DNA of 64,000 nucleotides, taken from Bin55 sp965220235. Its GTDB lineage: Bacteria > Pseudomonadota > Gammaproteobacteria > Pseudomonadales > Azotimanducaceae. The DNA is taken from the NCBI GenBank assembly GCA_965220235.1, contig OZ244815.1:3348001-3412000 (forward strand). Direction: 5' to 3'. Below the pieces are notes generated by a model that had not been told where the DNA came from, did no database searches, and was given only the letters and a program-made list of their open reading frames with translations. Shown here piece by piece: positions 25,311 through 34,182 of the stretch (the stretch's first letter is position 1; each line of letters opens with the position of its first letter). The position numbers were made by a program, and so were the translations under genes.

Positions 25311-25562
25311 TTACCAGCAGCAACAAAGCCCGGCTGAGATGGCTTCGAGTTGCTCTTCCGTGATATTCGGATCCGGGGGAAGAGCTAGATGCACGGTCTG
25401 CATGTCGCTCTCGTGAATCTTGATCGTCATCGACTCAGGAATCGTGATACCTAATTCCTGACTGATTGTCGTTTTCGGATCGGAAAGAAGCTGCTGTCGA
25501 AAATCGGTATCCAACGCCGATTTTTCGACAATTTGCTTCAGCATGTCGTCGCCACTTTGCAT
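25311..25562 (-). CDS. NHLP-type RiPP precursor peptide with core Leu-Cys-Cys-Cys-Trp
   Basis: The 83-residue peptide is a nitrile-hydratase-alpha-like leader (residues 1-78) with DPKTTISQELGITIPES, IHES and VHLALPPDPNITEEQ, ending EAISAG, followed by only five residues, LCCCW, then the stop. The Ala-Gly at 77-78 fits cleavage by the C39 transporter. The three adjacent cysteines fit YcaO cyclodehydration to consecutive thiazolines, and the C-terminal Trp fits the neighbouring halogenase. The ATG at 25562 has a strong ribosome binding site, AAAGAGGAG, seven bases upstream, better than almost any other gene here, as expected for an abundant precursor. It faces away from the halogenase gene. Confidence 0.92.
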   Translation of the reverse strand: MQSGDDMLKQIVEKSALDTDFRQQLLSDPKTTISQELGITIPESMTIKIHESDMQTVHLALPPDPNITEEQLEAISAGLCCCW

Positions 25563-25986
25563 CGTGATCTCCTCTTTAACGACAAAGCGTTCGCCTAACG
25601 CGAGTTAGTCGAACTTTCTACTTCATGCAGTAGCGTAAACTACTGCCATTAGTGAAGTTTACACCAATTTAAGCGATTTCGTACGGTTTGGAACTTCAAA
25701 AATTGATCGAATAGCAAACTGACTTTCTACCGGATTTGACACCTCTTCACTCTAAAACGCGTTCGAATGAACGACACAGCACCACAAGCACACGGAAGAT
25801 GAATTAATCAGGCTCGGGTTCCTAAATTAGCCTCTCCGAAGAACGACGTAAAAAATCAACAAAATATCGTATAAAGGTCAGCATCGCATTTAGTCAGTCG
25901 AAAAGGCGACCGCAACTCTTATTGATCTTGCGCGACGCGCAAAATCGTATAGGGTTAACTAGAACCACCCGTGCAAGTTTCTCAAG
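25563..25986. promoter_or_regulatory. divergent promoter region between precursor and halogenase genes
   Basis: About 420 bases between divergent genes, AT-rich around 25680-25740 and 25850-25880. It holds the precursor ribosome binding site and the 20-base dyad at 25627-25646. No supportable gene; an 11-codon ATG frame near 25768 lacks a ribosome binding site. Both promoters must lie here, but no clear pair of boxes could be fixed. Confidence 0.6.
25627..25646. promoter_or_regulatory. dyad-symmetric operator candidate upstream of the precursor
   Basis: A perfect inverted repeat GCAGTAG-N6-CTACTGC (20 bases), centred about 75 bases upstream of the precursor ATG. The size and symmetry suit a dimeric regulator, or a 5' leader hairpin in the precursor mRNA. 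No regulator gene is present in the cluster except the nearby fur, whose consensus this does not match. Confidence 0.5.
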
Positions 25987-27261
25987 ATGTTTCAGCCAGG
26001 TAGATCGTCGTTAGAGAGGATCGCCGTCGTTGGACGTGGGACCGCTGGGTCTCTCGCCGCTGCCAGCATCGCACGCGCACTCCCAGATCACGAATACGAA
26101 CTACATCACATTTACGACTCTCAAATCCCGGTTATTGGGGTCGGTGAAGGTAGTTGGCCGAGTTTAGTTCTGCAACTACGTGAATTGACCGATTTGCCTC
26201 ATGAGACCATCCAACGACGCCTGAACGGGACTCGAAAGTACGGCGTTTCATTCGAGAATTGGGGTCGTCGCAATCAACATTTCATTCACTATTTCACCCC
26301 GCCACAAGTGTCCTATGCCTATCACTTATCAGCTGATTTATTAGCGGGTATACTCGAAGAGGCAACAGAAGCACAGCATATCGACGCCAACGTACTAGCG
26401 ATCAGAAGGGTTGATGACGGCGCCGTAATTGATTTTGATGGACGATCATCCGAGCGTTACGACCTAGTGTTTGACGCTCGCGGTTTTCCAAAGGAAATCG
26501 TACCGGAACAGCATATCGATATTTCCTTCATACCTACCAATACGGCGGTCATTCGACGCTGTCCAGCGATTATCGAACCGCAGCACGACGGGTCAGTAGT
26601 TGAACACACCTACACACGAGCCGTTGCCCGACCTCACGGTTGGGTATTCGTGATCCCACTAACTGCACACACTTCCTATGGTTACATTTTCAATCGTGAC
26701 ATAACTAGCCTCACTGACGTTGAAGCGGATTTCGATTCATTCCTTTCGTCCGATCAGGTGTCAGAGTTCGAACAGCGTGCGGTCCTTCAGTTTCCTAATT
26801 TCGTACACCGCGAGATGTACGATGGTGTTATCGCACGCGTCGGGAACGCCGCAGCTTTTATGGAACCGTTAGAAGCGACCGCCATCGTTTCCGCACAGAT
26901 GCAGATTGGAATGGTTTTACAAATGAGGATCAATCGTTCGATCGATCTCTTGGAAAAAGACACTCCTGTAGTTAATCGATTTCTTGTTAATAACGTGCTT
27001 ACCTATGGATTGTTTGTAGGATGGCACTACAGTTGCGGCTCCACGCACGACAGCGAGTTCTGGAGAAAAGCGCGTGACAACTATTGGCCGAGTCACAAGG
27101 ATGTAGCGGATCCAAAAAGGGTTAATTGTTCTGCGCTTGAGAAGTTCGACGTTTTACTTAAGTTGCTAAAGCAGCCAGTTATCGACAAAGACGATTGGAA
27201 CCAAAACGCACCGCTTCCGCTTAGCAGTTATGCCCAGATTTCTGAAGGGCTCGGCGTTTAG
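25987..27261 (+). CDS. flavin-dependent tryptophan-halogenase-like protein
   Basis: FAD-binding enzyme of the tryptophan halogenase family, 424 residues. Visible: GRGTAG dinucleotide-binding motif near the N-terminus, GVGEGSWPS, the lysine equivalent to PrnA Lys79 (GTRKYGVSFENW, eight residues before the Trp), and FMEPLEATAI with the conserved glutamate. The WxWxIP signature reads GWVFVIP, so its second Trp is Phe. The natural substrate candidate is the C-terminal Trp of the divergent precursor. Hydroxylation without halogenation cannot be excluded. No flavin reductase gene is seen nearby. ATG 25987, without a clear ribosome binding site. Confidence 0.87.
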   Translation: MFQPGRSSLERIAVVGRGTAGSLAAASIARALPDHEYELHHIYDSQIPVIGVGEGSWPSLVLQLRELTDLPHETIQRRLNGTRKYGVSFENWGRRNQHFIHYFTPPQVSYAYHLSADLLAGILEEATEAQHIDANVLAIRRVDDGAVIDFDGRSSERYDLVFDARGFPKEIVPEQHIDISFIPTNTAVIRRCPAIIEPQHDGSVVEHTYTRAVARPHGWVFVIPLTAHTSYGYIFNRDITSLTDVEADFDSFLSSDQVSEFEQRAVLQFPNFVHREMYDGVIARVGNAAAFMEPLEATAIVSAQMQIGMVLQMRINRSIDLLEKDTPVVNRFLVNNVLTYGLFVGWHYSCGSTHDSEFWRKARDNYWPSHKDVADPKRVNCSALEKFDVLLKLLKQPVIDKDDWNQNAPLPLSSYAQISEGLGV

Positions 27262-27270
27262 TCAGCCCGT

Positions 27271-27288
27271 CTTAGTTCTGGAACTAAG
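27271..27288. terminator. palindromic hairpin after the halogenase gene
   Basis: Perfect inverted repeat CTTAGTTC-TG-GAACTAAG ten bases after the halogenase stop. No following T-run, so a factor-independent terminator is uncertain; it may also end the convergent lipoprotein transcript. Confidence 0.4.
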
Positions 27289-27305
27289 CCACTAATAGGA
27301 GGACG

Positions 27306-27330
27306 AATTTCGGCGATCTGAAGCCGAATT
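27306..27330. terminator. second hairpin between convergent genes
   Basis: Near-palindrome AATTTCGGC-N8-GCCGAATT with one bulged base, between the halogenase gene and the convergent lipoprotein gene. Probably a bidirectional stop or a mRNA-end stabiliser. Confidence 0.35.
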
Positions 27331-27409
27331 AGAAGGTAGGACTTTCAACCTATGAGAATCGAATTTCACGCTAGCTTAGGTTTCTTCATAACCATTCTTC
27401 ACAAATCCT

Positions 27410-28234
27410 TCAATCAACCCTAGACATTCGTAGCGTTTCGGTTTCGAAGGAATCTTCAGGGTTCTGCACGATCAACCTTCCCAATGCTTCACCAGGCAGC
27501 TTGTATGCGACACACTCGCGCATCCGCTGCAATTCCCTGTAGGGTTTAACTTCGCGATATTCATACTCTTGTAAGGCTTTTTCCATTTCAACGCGTTCTT
27601 CCTCAGATAAGAGGTCAATCGGTCTTTCAGAAAGTAATTCACTCAGGAGCTTCGAGAACATTTCAACCTTGATCTTCTCATCGACACAATCAGCGAATTC
27701 CCGACTCGTCAATGAAGTTCCTTCATCAACGAGTTGCGCCTCCGCGTAACGAGCGAGTCCTTGAACGTCAATCTGCCGAAATACCACCGAACCATTTTCC
27801 GGTAACACGCGGACGAACCAATAGCCTTCGGAATAGTTGAATTTTGGTTCCGCGTCCTCCCGACTGCGTTCCTCATACGAATCCATGTCGATCTGCAGTA
27901 CATGGACGTCATTCGACGCTAAAACCTCAGCGTTAAAGTACACAAACTGAGTTCGTGAGGAACTTTCATTTGAGACGTCAGAGCTTGGAGTTTCCGGGTT
28001 AGGATCAACTTCGAGCTTAAATGACAACATATCGTTTTCAAGCAATGTGACGTCCACTTTCATCGGTGGTTCTTCCGAACCTTCACTCGCGTGCCAAGAC
28101 CCTTGTAGTTTGTCATGAAGTGGACTCTGCTCCCATGGGAGAGGGTGTTCGAAGTTTGAGCATCCGGCGCTCATCCCGATCGTTAGGAACATATACACGA
28201 TCATTCGCGTTAGTGCTGTATCCAGTTTTTTCAC
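27410..28234 (-). CDS. predicted lipoprotein of unknown function
   Basis: Probable membrane-anchored lipoprotein of 274 residues. With the GTG at 28234 the N-terminus is MKKLDTALTR followed by a hydrophobic stretch and a lipobox MSAGC, so Cys25 is the lipidated residue. The frame is open further, to 28411, but those extra residues have no signal character. The mature part is acidic, with a beta-rich first half (FVYFNAEVLASNDVHVLQID) and a charged helical C-terminal half. I do not recognise a family. It converges on the RiPP locus but nothing in the sequence ties it to it. Confidence 0.65.
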   Translation of the reverse strand: MKKLDTALTRMIVYMFLTIGMSAGCSNFEHPLPWEQSPLHDKLQGSWHASEGSEEPPMKVDVTLLENDMLSFKLEVDPNPETPSSDVSNESSSRTQFVYFNAEVLASNDVHVLQIDMDSYEERSREDAEPKFNYSEGYWFVRVLPENGSVVFRQIDVQGLARYAEAQLVDEGTSLTSREFADCVDEKIKVEMFSKLLSELLSERPIDLLSEEERVEMEKALQEYEYREVKPYRELQRMRECVAYKLPGEALGRLIVQNPEDSFETETLRMSRVD

Positions 28235-28526
28235 TACTCGCTTTATGCGGTTTCTACGTCGTCTGAAGTTGTTACTCGTGCTTTCAAGAGCATCCAGGCT
28301 ACATCTCAAATGTTCTTGATCTTCGAGTACCGTGTACAAGAGCGAGTGTCCCTGTTCTGAATATGCGACCGCAAAACACTTGAGATCGTTCAACACTAGT
28401 TCTGACAGCAAACGCTCCCAATCCTCCTACGCCTCGAACCTTTGAGACTCGCTAAAGGCAACCAGTTCCTCCGAGAATGCGAGATGTCGTGGATATGCTT
28501 GCACTCGCAACCGCTTGGAAGGAACA

Positions 28527-29255
28527 ATGAAAGAAGACCACGTTGACATACAAACCAACGACGGTGCGATGAACACCTTCATAACGAGACCGGATGAAGG
28601 GGGACCATTTCCCGCGGTCATCTTTTACATGGATGCGCCTGGAAAGCGTGAGGAATTGCATGACATGGCGCGTCGAATCGCCACCGTCGGGTATTACGTC
28701 ATGCTCCCCAACCTCTATTACCGTGACGTCCGCGAATTTCACCTCGGCATGCCTGATGCGACCCGGGAACGCATGATGGAGTTGATGGGCAACCTGTCCA
28801 ATGCGATGGTATGCGAGGACACGCAAGTGATGTTCGATTACATGGCAAATGAGCAGGATGCTAGCGATGGCCCTGTAGGTATTACCGGCTACTGCATGAG
28901 TGGTCCCTTTGTCTTCGCCGCAGCCGCCGAATTTCCTGAGCGGATCAAGGCAGCCGCATCTGTACACGGCGTGAAGCTATACACCGAAGACGCTGATTCA
29001 CCGCACCTAACGGCGACGAATATTCAGGGTGAGATGTACTTCGCATGTGCCGAGCTCGATCAATTGGCACCGCCATCAATGATCAACCCATTAGATGAGC
29101 ATTTAAAGTCAACAGGTATCAACTATCGGATTGAGTGGTATCCTGCAGCGCAACACGGCTTTGTTTTCCCGCAACGGGATGAGATGTTTTCAAAAGAGTC
29201 CGCGGAAAGGCATTGGTCTCGACTATTTGCGATGTTCGACAGAAACCTGCGCTAA
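28527..29255 (+). CDS. dienelactone hydrolase family protein
   Basis: Cytoplasmic alpha/beta hydrolase of 242 residues. The nucleophile elbow is GYCMSGPF (a cysteine nucleophile, as in dienelactone hydrolases), with the aspartate in CAELD and the histidine in AAQHGF, giving the Cys-Asp-His triad. An N-terminal MxTFITRPDEGGPFPAVIF strand is typical. The ATG at 28527 has a strong ribosome binding site, GGAAGGA, so the TTG at 28515 is not the start. The substrate is unknown; it precedes the peptide transporter genes by 85 bases. Confidence 0.9.
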   Translation: MKEDHVDIQTNDGAMNTFITRPDEGGPFPAVIFYMDAPGKREELHDMARRIATVGYYVMLPNLYYRDVREFHLGMPDATRERMMELMGNLSNAMVCEDTQVMFDYMANEQDASDGPVGITGYCMSGPFVFAAAAEFPERIKAAASVHGVKLYTEDADSPHLTATNIQGEMYFACAELDQLAPPSMINPLDEHLKSTGINYRIEWYPAAQHGFVFPQRDEMFSKESAERHWSRLFAMFDRNLR

Positions 29256-29340
29256 TGCAAAATAGCGGCTTTGGTATTCCTCGCGCACCATACTAAACTG
29301 AGTGCGCGCACGTTGCGACGAATCTTGAGGGACTATTAGG

Positions 29341-30948
29341 TTGGGAGCGATACTCGAAGTCGAAGATCTACGCGTCAATTTCGGCGAGAACGAAGCTGTT
29401 CGCGGTGTGTCTTTCGACATCCAGCAAGGCGAGACGGTTGCATTAGTTGGCGAATCCGGTTCCGGGAAATCAGTGACCGCACTATCTGTGTTGCAGTTGC
29501 TGCCGTATCCACAGGCGAATCACCCAACAGGTAGCATCAAAGTTGACGGCACCGAAGTAATGGGGGCGCCGAACACGACCATGCTTGACATTCGCGGAGT
29601 CAAGGTCAGCATGATCTTTCAGGAGCCTATGACTTCGCTCAATCCGCTTCACAAGATCTCGAAGCAAGTTGGCGAATCTCTCATCGTGCATAGAGGTATG
29701 ACCAAGAATGACGCTCGAACTCGCACGCTCGAACTGCTGGAGCTCGTAGGACTTCAGAATCCGGAGTCGCGGCTGAATTCATACCCTCACGAACTCTCAG
29801 GTGGACAACGCCAACGGGTCATGATCGCGATGGCGCTCGCGAACGAACCACAACTTTTGATTGCCGACGAGCCTACCACCGCTCTCGATGTAACCATTCA
29901 AGCTCAGATCCTAAAGTTACTACAGGATCTTCAAGATCAGCTAAATATGGCCATCCTGCTTATTACCCACGATCTGGGAATCGTGCGCCACACTGCCAAC
30001 CGAGTCTGCGTTATGAACAACGGAGAAATCGTGGAACGTGGTCCAAACGCGGAGATTTTTGGGCGGCCTAAGCACCCCTACACCCAGCACTTACTCGCTG
30101 CGGAACCATCCGGTGATCCTGTTGAATCAAATACCAGCGCGCCAGTCGTTACAGACGCCAAGCAATTCACAGTTAAGTACGCGTTAGGAAAGGGTTGGTT
30201 AGGGAAGAGCAAGTTTTTCACAGCTGTCGACGACGTCGAGGTCGTTGTCCGCGCTGGTCAAACTGTCGGTGTGGTTGGTGAATCCGGTTCAGGGAAAACC
30301 ACACTAGGACTCGCGATGCTTCGCTTGCTACCAAGTGAAGGTGGTCTTACCTTCAATGGCATCGATTTACAGGGTTTGAAACGCAAAGAACTCACCAAAC
30401 TGCGACGCGATATGCAAATCGTCTTCCAAGATCCATACGGCAGTCTTTCGCCTCGCATGTCCGTTCAGAACATTATTGAGGAAGGTTTAGGTGTTCACCA
30501 CCCAGACATGTCGAAGTCAGAGCGGCGGGAACGTGTTGCCGAGGTTATGACGGAAGTCGATCTCGATCCAGACATGATGGTCCGTTACCCACACGAGTTT
30601 TCCGGTGGCCAACGGCAGAGGATTTCAATCGCACGCGCGATGGTTCTGAAACCTAAGTTCGTAGTTCTCGATGAGCCGACTTCTGCGTTGGACATGTCGG
30701 TACAAGCTCAAATCGTCGACCTCCTACGAAAGTTGCAGCGCGATCACGATCTGGCTTATATGTTCGTCAGTCACGACCTAAAGGTCGTTCGTGCTCTTGC
30801 GAATTGGGTCATTGTGATGAGGGATGGCGTGATCGTCGAACAAGGGGATTCCAAGAAAATCTTCGAAGAACCGGAGACTGAATACACTCACGCATTGTTA
30901 GACGCTGCACTCGACATGAAAGCAGACGAAGTGGTTGTGCGTCAGTAG
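29341..30948 (+). CDS. fused two-domain peptide ABC transporter ATPase (GsiA/DppD-DppF type)
   Basis: ATPase of an oligopeptide-family importer with both nucleotide-binding domains on one chain (535 residues). Walker A sites GESGSGKS (about 39-46) and GESGSGKT (about 316), signatures LSGGQRQR (about 152) and FSGGQRQR (about 420), and Walker B LLIADEPTTALD and FVVLDEPTSALD are all intact. A DppD/OppD C-terminal extension (HPYTQHLL, ETEYTHALLDA) follows each domain. The start is a TTG at 29341 with GAGGG ten bases ahead. No cognate permease is adjacent on this side; those at 34183-36313 are also served by two single-domain ATPases. Confidence 0.93.
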   Translation: MGAILEVEDLRVNFGENEAVRGVSFDIQQGETVALVGESGSGKSVTALSVLQLLPYPQANHPTGSIKVDGTEVMGAPNTTMLDIRGVKVSMIFQEPMTSLNPLHKISKQVGESLIVHRGMTKNDARTRTLELLELVGLQNPESRLNSYPHELSGGQRQRVMIAMALANEPQLLIADEPTTALDVTIQAQILKLLQDLQDQLNMAILLITHDLGIVRHTANRVCVMNNGEIVERGPNAEIFGRPKHPYTQHLLAAEPSGDPVESNTSAPVVTDAKQFTVKYALGKGWLGKSKFFTAVDDVEVVVRAGQTVGVVGESGSGKTTLGLAMLRLLPSEGGLTFNGIDLQGLKRKELTKLRRDMQIVFQDPYGSLSPRMSVQNIIEEGLGVHHPDMSKSERRERVAEVMTEVDLDPDMMVRYPHEFSGGQRQRISIARAMVLKPKFVVLDEPTSALDMSVQAQIVDLLRKLQRDHDLAYMFVSHDLKVVRALANWVIVMRDGVIVEQGDSKKIFEEPETEYTHALLDAALDMKADEVVVRQ

Positions 30949-30968
30949 TTGACCTACTCTAGTAGTAA

Positions 30969-32033
30969 CTAACTCGAATATTTGGCGATCGTCGAGTTTG
31001 CCATCCCAGCAGCTTTAGCTGCGTCTAATAATTCTGCCCAGGTCCTCTCATCGAGAGGAATTCCCTCGACCGATCGCTCAGCCATCGTCTCTCGCTCCGG
31101 TTCACCAGGTATACGAACCTTGTCTGCGCCTTTTGCGGGTTGCGTATTGTGTAGATAGTCCACCATCGCAGTAATCTCATGTTGAAATCGCTCCGAACCG
31201 CCAAATACCTCGGGATTCAGAATCATCATCAGCATGTTATTGATGACGGTCCCGCTCCGTTCATGTTCGGGTTGCATGGTCCATTCGCCTACGAGTGCAC
31301 CACCAAATAACTCGCACATAAGTGCCAGACCATAGCCCTTATACAACCCAAATGGTTGAACTGCGCCGCCTGGCTGCGAGAACATCACATTCGGATCATT
31401 GGTCGGGAGACCATCGTGGTCAACCAACGCGCCATCCCGAATCGACGTACCTGCGTTAAACGCGACCTTCACCTTGCCGAATGCGATGAAGCTGGTCGCC
31501 ATATCCAAAACGATCGGAGGTGCGTCTTTCCGCGGTGCGACCGCGCAGAACGGATTGGTCTGAAGACGACGCTCTGCCCCGTTATATGGAGCGACTAGAG
31601 GTTCGTGTCCAACTACATTCACGAAGTGAACCGAGACCATATTAGCTTCTGCACACATTTCTCCGTACGAGCCGATTCGTCCAAGATGATGTGCATTTCG
31701 CAACCCAACGCACGCGATGCCGTTTTCTTGAGCTCGTTTGATGCCAACCATAGTGGCTTCTTTACCAACAACTTGCCCGAATCCAGTACAACCATCGATC
31801 AATAGCACGCCGCCAGCATCTTTCACAATCTCGATGTGAGCCTTTGGATCCAAGAAGCCACGTTTTATGTTGCCTACGTACGATGGAACCATGACCACAC
31901 CATGTGAATCGTGACCCTTCAGGTTTGCGAGGACGAGATGCTCTGCGGTTTGGTTAGCATCAGCCCGATCTGCGCCAGCAGAAACGAACAAATCCGTTGT
32001 AAATGACTGCAGTCTGTCAGCGGTGATTCGCAT
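30969..32033 (-). CDS. Ldh2-family malate/lactate-type dehydrogenase
   Basis: NAD(P)-dependent oxidoreductase of the malate/L-lactate/L-sulfolactate group (354 residues). Characteristic motifs are LANLKGHDSHGVVMVPSY near the N-terminus (catalytic His), NAHHLGRIGSYGEMC, PFCAVAPRKDAPPIVLDMATS and FGLYKGYGLALMCELFGGAL. The substrate is unclear; 2-hydroxyacids and ureidoglycolate-like compounds are handled by relatives. The frame opens at GTG 32042, but the ATG at 32033 gives the normal N-terminus MRITADRLQ. It lies in opposite orientation between the two sets of peptide transporter genes. Confidence 0.92.
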   Translation of the reverse strand: MRITADRLQSFTTDLFVSAGADRADANQTAEHLVLANLKGHDSHGVVMVPSYVGNIKRGFLDPKAHIEIVKDAGGVLLIDGCTGFGQVVGKEATMVGIKRAQENGIACVGLRNAHHLGRIGSYGEMCAEANMVSVHFVNVVGHEPLVAPYNGAERRLQTNPFCAVAPRKDAPPIVLDMATSFIAFGKVKVAFNAGTSIRDGALVDHDGLPTNDPNVMFSQPGGAVQPFGLYKGYGLALMCELFGGALVGEWTMQPEHERSGTVINNMLMMILNPEVFGGSERFQHEITAMVDYLHNTQPAKGADKVRIPGEPERETMAERSVEGIPLDERTWAELLDAAKAAGMANSTIAKYSS

Positions 32034-32190
32034 GGTAAACACTGTTCAGAATTGGAGCGCGCGAATTATCGTGACCTATCTAGGAACTGAATCCGACGCG
32101 AATATCGCGAAATTTAGTGCCACGCGGAGTGCTTGCGAGTGCTGGTAACATGACCACGTTACGCATGTTCGTCTCGCGAAGGGGAGTTCC

Positions 32191-34155
32191 TTGCGCGATA
32201 GCATTAGAAAATCAAGTAGTTACATTGTTGTTGCCCTACTAACATTTCTTGTTGGCGGGCACGCTATCGCCGAGGAAGAGGAAGAATGGCCTGAAGAGTG
32301 GTATCAGCCATTCAAAACAGCGTCGCAAATAGGCTTAACCAATTTCAGCGATAGCCCAATACTCCACTCTGGAAAAATCGAACACCCGCACTTCCAGAAT
32401 CTACCGCCTGTCGAACAACGTCTACCGAAAGACCCTATCGTCGTATATCCGCTCAAGGAAACAGGACGCCATGGCGGGACCGCACGTCTAACGAATCACG
32501 ATCTTTGGCAGTTTTTTAACTGGGAAGCGGCGTTCACGATTTCCGCCGACATGCGAACATTCTTTCCTAATTTAGCCGAGTCCTTCGAGCTTAGTGAAGA
32601 TGGTCTAAGTCTCACTATCAAGCTTCGGGAAGGATTACGGTGGTCAGATGGCGAACCGCTAACAAGCCACGATTTCGCATTCACGTTCAATGATCTGTGG
32701 AACAACGATGAATATTCACCGGAAGCGTACAAGATCGTTGACGGTTCTAGGGTTGTGGTCGTTGACGACCTTCTATTTCGATACGACTTTCCTACGCCAC
32801 GGCCGTTATTTATCAATTTCGTAGCCCAGTACGGCGATTTCATGATCGACCCGTCTCACTACATGAAGCGCTTTCATCCCTACTACACCACTGAAGAAGA
32901 ACTCGATCAGAGGATTAAGGATTACGAAGCACTGAATTGGACACAACTGGTCAACGATATTCGTCGTGAGGGATCAGACGATAGCGTTGAGGTGCCAACA
33001 CTGCGTGCGTTCAAATTGGTCGAACGTTCTTCCATGAAACGTAAATACATCCGCAATCCCTATTACCCGAAAGTAGATCCAGAAGGTCGTCAGCTACCGT
33101 ACATCGACCAGATCAACATGGAAACGGTTGAAAACGCCGAAATCATGGCTGCAATGGCGTCTACTGCACAGGTGGACTTCGCAGCATTTGCACTCAGAAC
33201 ACAGGACATTCCCCTCTTGAAGCTAGGAGAACGCAATGGTGCCATCAAAGTGCACATATGGCAGCGCCTCCACTCGAGCGATGTTGCGATTCAGCCAAAT
33301 TACAACTACGAAGACGAGAGATACCAAGAGCTCTATTGGGATATTCGCTTTCGTGCAGCACTCTCTCATGCGATCAACCGCGACGAACTAAACCAGATCA
33401 TCTACTTCGGTCGCGGCTTCCCGCGTCAAGTCACCGTGCATCCAACCAGCTCGTTCTACAAGGAAGAATGGGAGAAAAGGTATCTCGAATATCGACCTGA
33501 ATACTCAAATGAGCTACTTGATGAGATCGGTCTCATTGATGTTGACGGCGATGGCTACCGTGAATTCGCGGATGGATCACGTCTCACAATCACTCTGGAG
33601 TTCTACGACTTCGAGACACCCAAAGGGATTACGATGGAGCTCGTTCAGGAGTACTGGCGGCAGATTGGTATTGATTTGAGACTAAAGCTGGTTGACGGTA
33701 ACTTGCAGCGTGAGCGCGCCGTTGCTGGCGAGATGCAGATGACCCTCTGGCATGCGGACCGCGTAACCGATGTGCTGTTTCCATTGTTCCCAGATTGGTG
33801 GGTGGCTCGATCGATCAGTTGGGATCGTGGAATGTGGAATGACTGGTCACGTTGGTACATGAAATCAGGCGAAGCGGGGGTTGAGCCGCCAGCCGTCATG
33901 CGCCAACTACAAGATTGGGTCGATGAGATGTGGGTTGCGATGGATGAGGGCGAACGCCACGTCATTGGTCAGAATATTCTCGCTACCGGGTCTGAGTACC
34001 TGTGGGTTATCGGAACAATCGGTCTAGCGCCGCACCCTGTTGTAGTTTCGTCGCGCCTTAAAGGTGTGCCGCTGAAAGGCATCTGGGGTTGGGATAACAG
34101 ATGGACGCTCGCGAACCATCCCGCGTCGTGGTATCTCGAAGAATCTGCGCCTTAG
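32191..34155 (+). CDS. peptide ABC transporter substrate-binding protein (family 5)
   Basis: Periplasmic solute-binding protein of the DppA/OppA family, 654 residues. Signal peptide about residues 1-29, cleaved after HAIA, leading to an acidic EEEEEW segment. Family marks: SEDGLSLTIKLREGLRWSDGEPLTSHDFAFTF and FRAALSHAINRDELNQIIY. The TTG start at 32191 has AGGGGAG four bases upstream. It begins a five-gene operon with two permeases and two ATPases, the classic dipeptide/oligopeptide layout. The substrate cannot be read from sequence. Confidence 0.93.
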   Translation: MRDSIRKSSSYIVVALLTFLVGGHAIAEEEEEWPEEWYQPFKTASQIGLTNFSDSPILHSGKIEHPHFQNLPPVEQRLPKDPIVVYPLKETGRHGGTARLTNHDLWQFFNWEAAFTISADMRTFFPNLAESFELSEDGLSLTIKLREGLRWSDGEPLTSHDFAFTFNDLWNNDEYSPEAYKIVDGSRVVVVDDLLFRYDFPTPRPLFINFVAQYGDFMIDPSHYMKRFHPYYTTEEELDQRIKDYEALNWTQLVNDIRREGSDDSVEVPTLRAFKLVERSSMKRKYIRNPYYPKVDPEGRQLPYIDQINMETVENAEIMAAMASTAQVDFAAFALRTQDIPLLKLGERNGAIKVHIWQRLHSSDVAIQPNYNYEDERYQELYWDIRFRAALSHAINRDELNQIIYFGRGFPRQVTVHPTSSFYKEEWEKRYLEYRPEYSNELLDEIGLIDVDGDGYREFADGSRLTITLEFYDFETPKGITMELVQEYWRQIGIDLRLKLVDGNLQRERAVAGEMQMTLWHADRVTDVLFPLFPDWWVARSISWDRGMWNDWSRWYMKSGEAGVEPPAVMRQLQDWVDEMWVAMDEGERHVIGQNILATGSEYLWVIGTIGLAPHPVVVSSRLKGVPLKGIWGWDNRWTLANHPASWYLEESAP

Positions 34156-34182
34156 ACGCGTAGCTGGCTAGCGGAAACAGGA

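Noticed and set aside
25627..25646. The dyad as a Fur box
   Set aside because: The sequence GCAGTAG-N6-CTACTGC does not match the GATAATGATAATCATTATC-type consensus.
25768..25803. 11-codon ATG frame between precursor and halogenase
   Set aside because: No ribosome binding site and no leader-like sequence.
27410..28234. Lipoprotein as an immunity protein of the RiPP cluster
   Set aside because: It converges on the cluster from the other side and carries no motif linking it; position alone is not enough.
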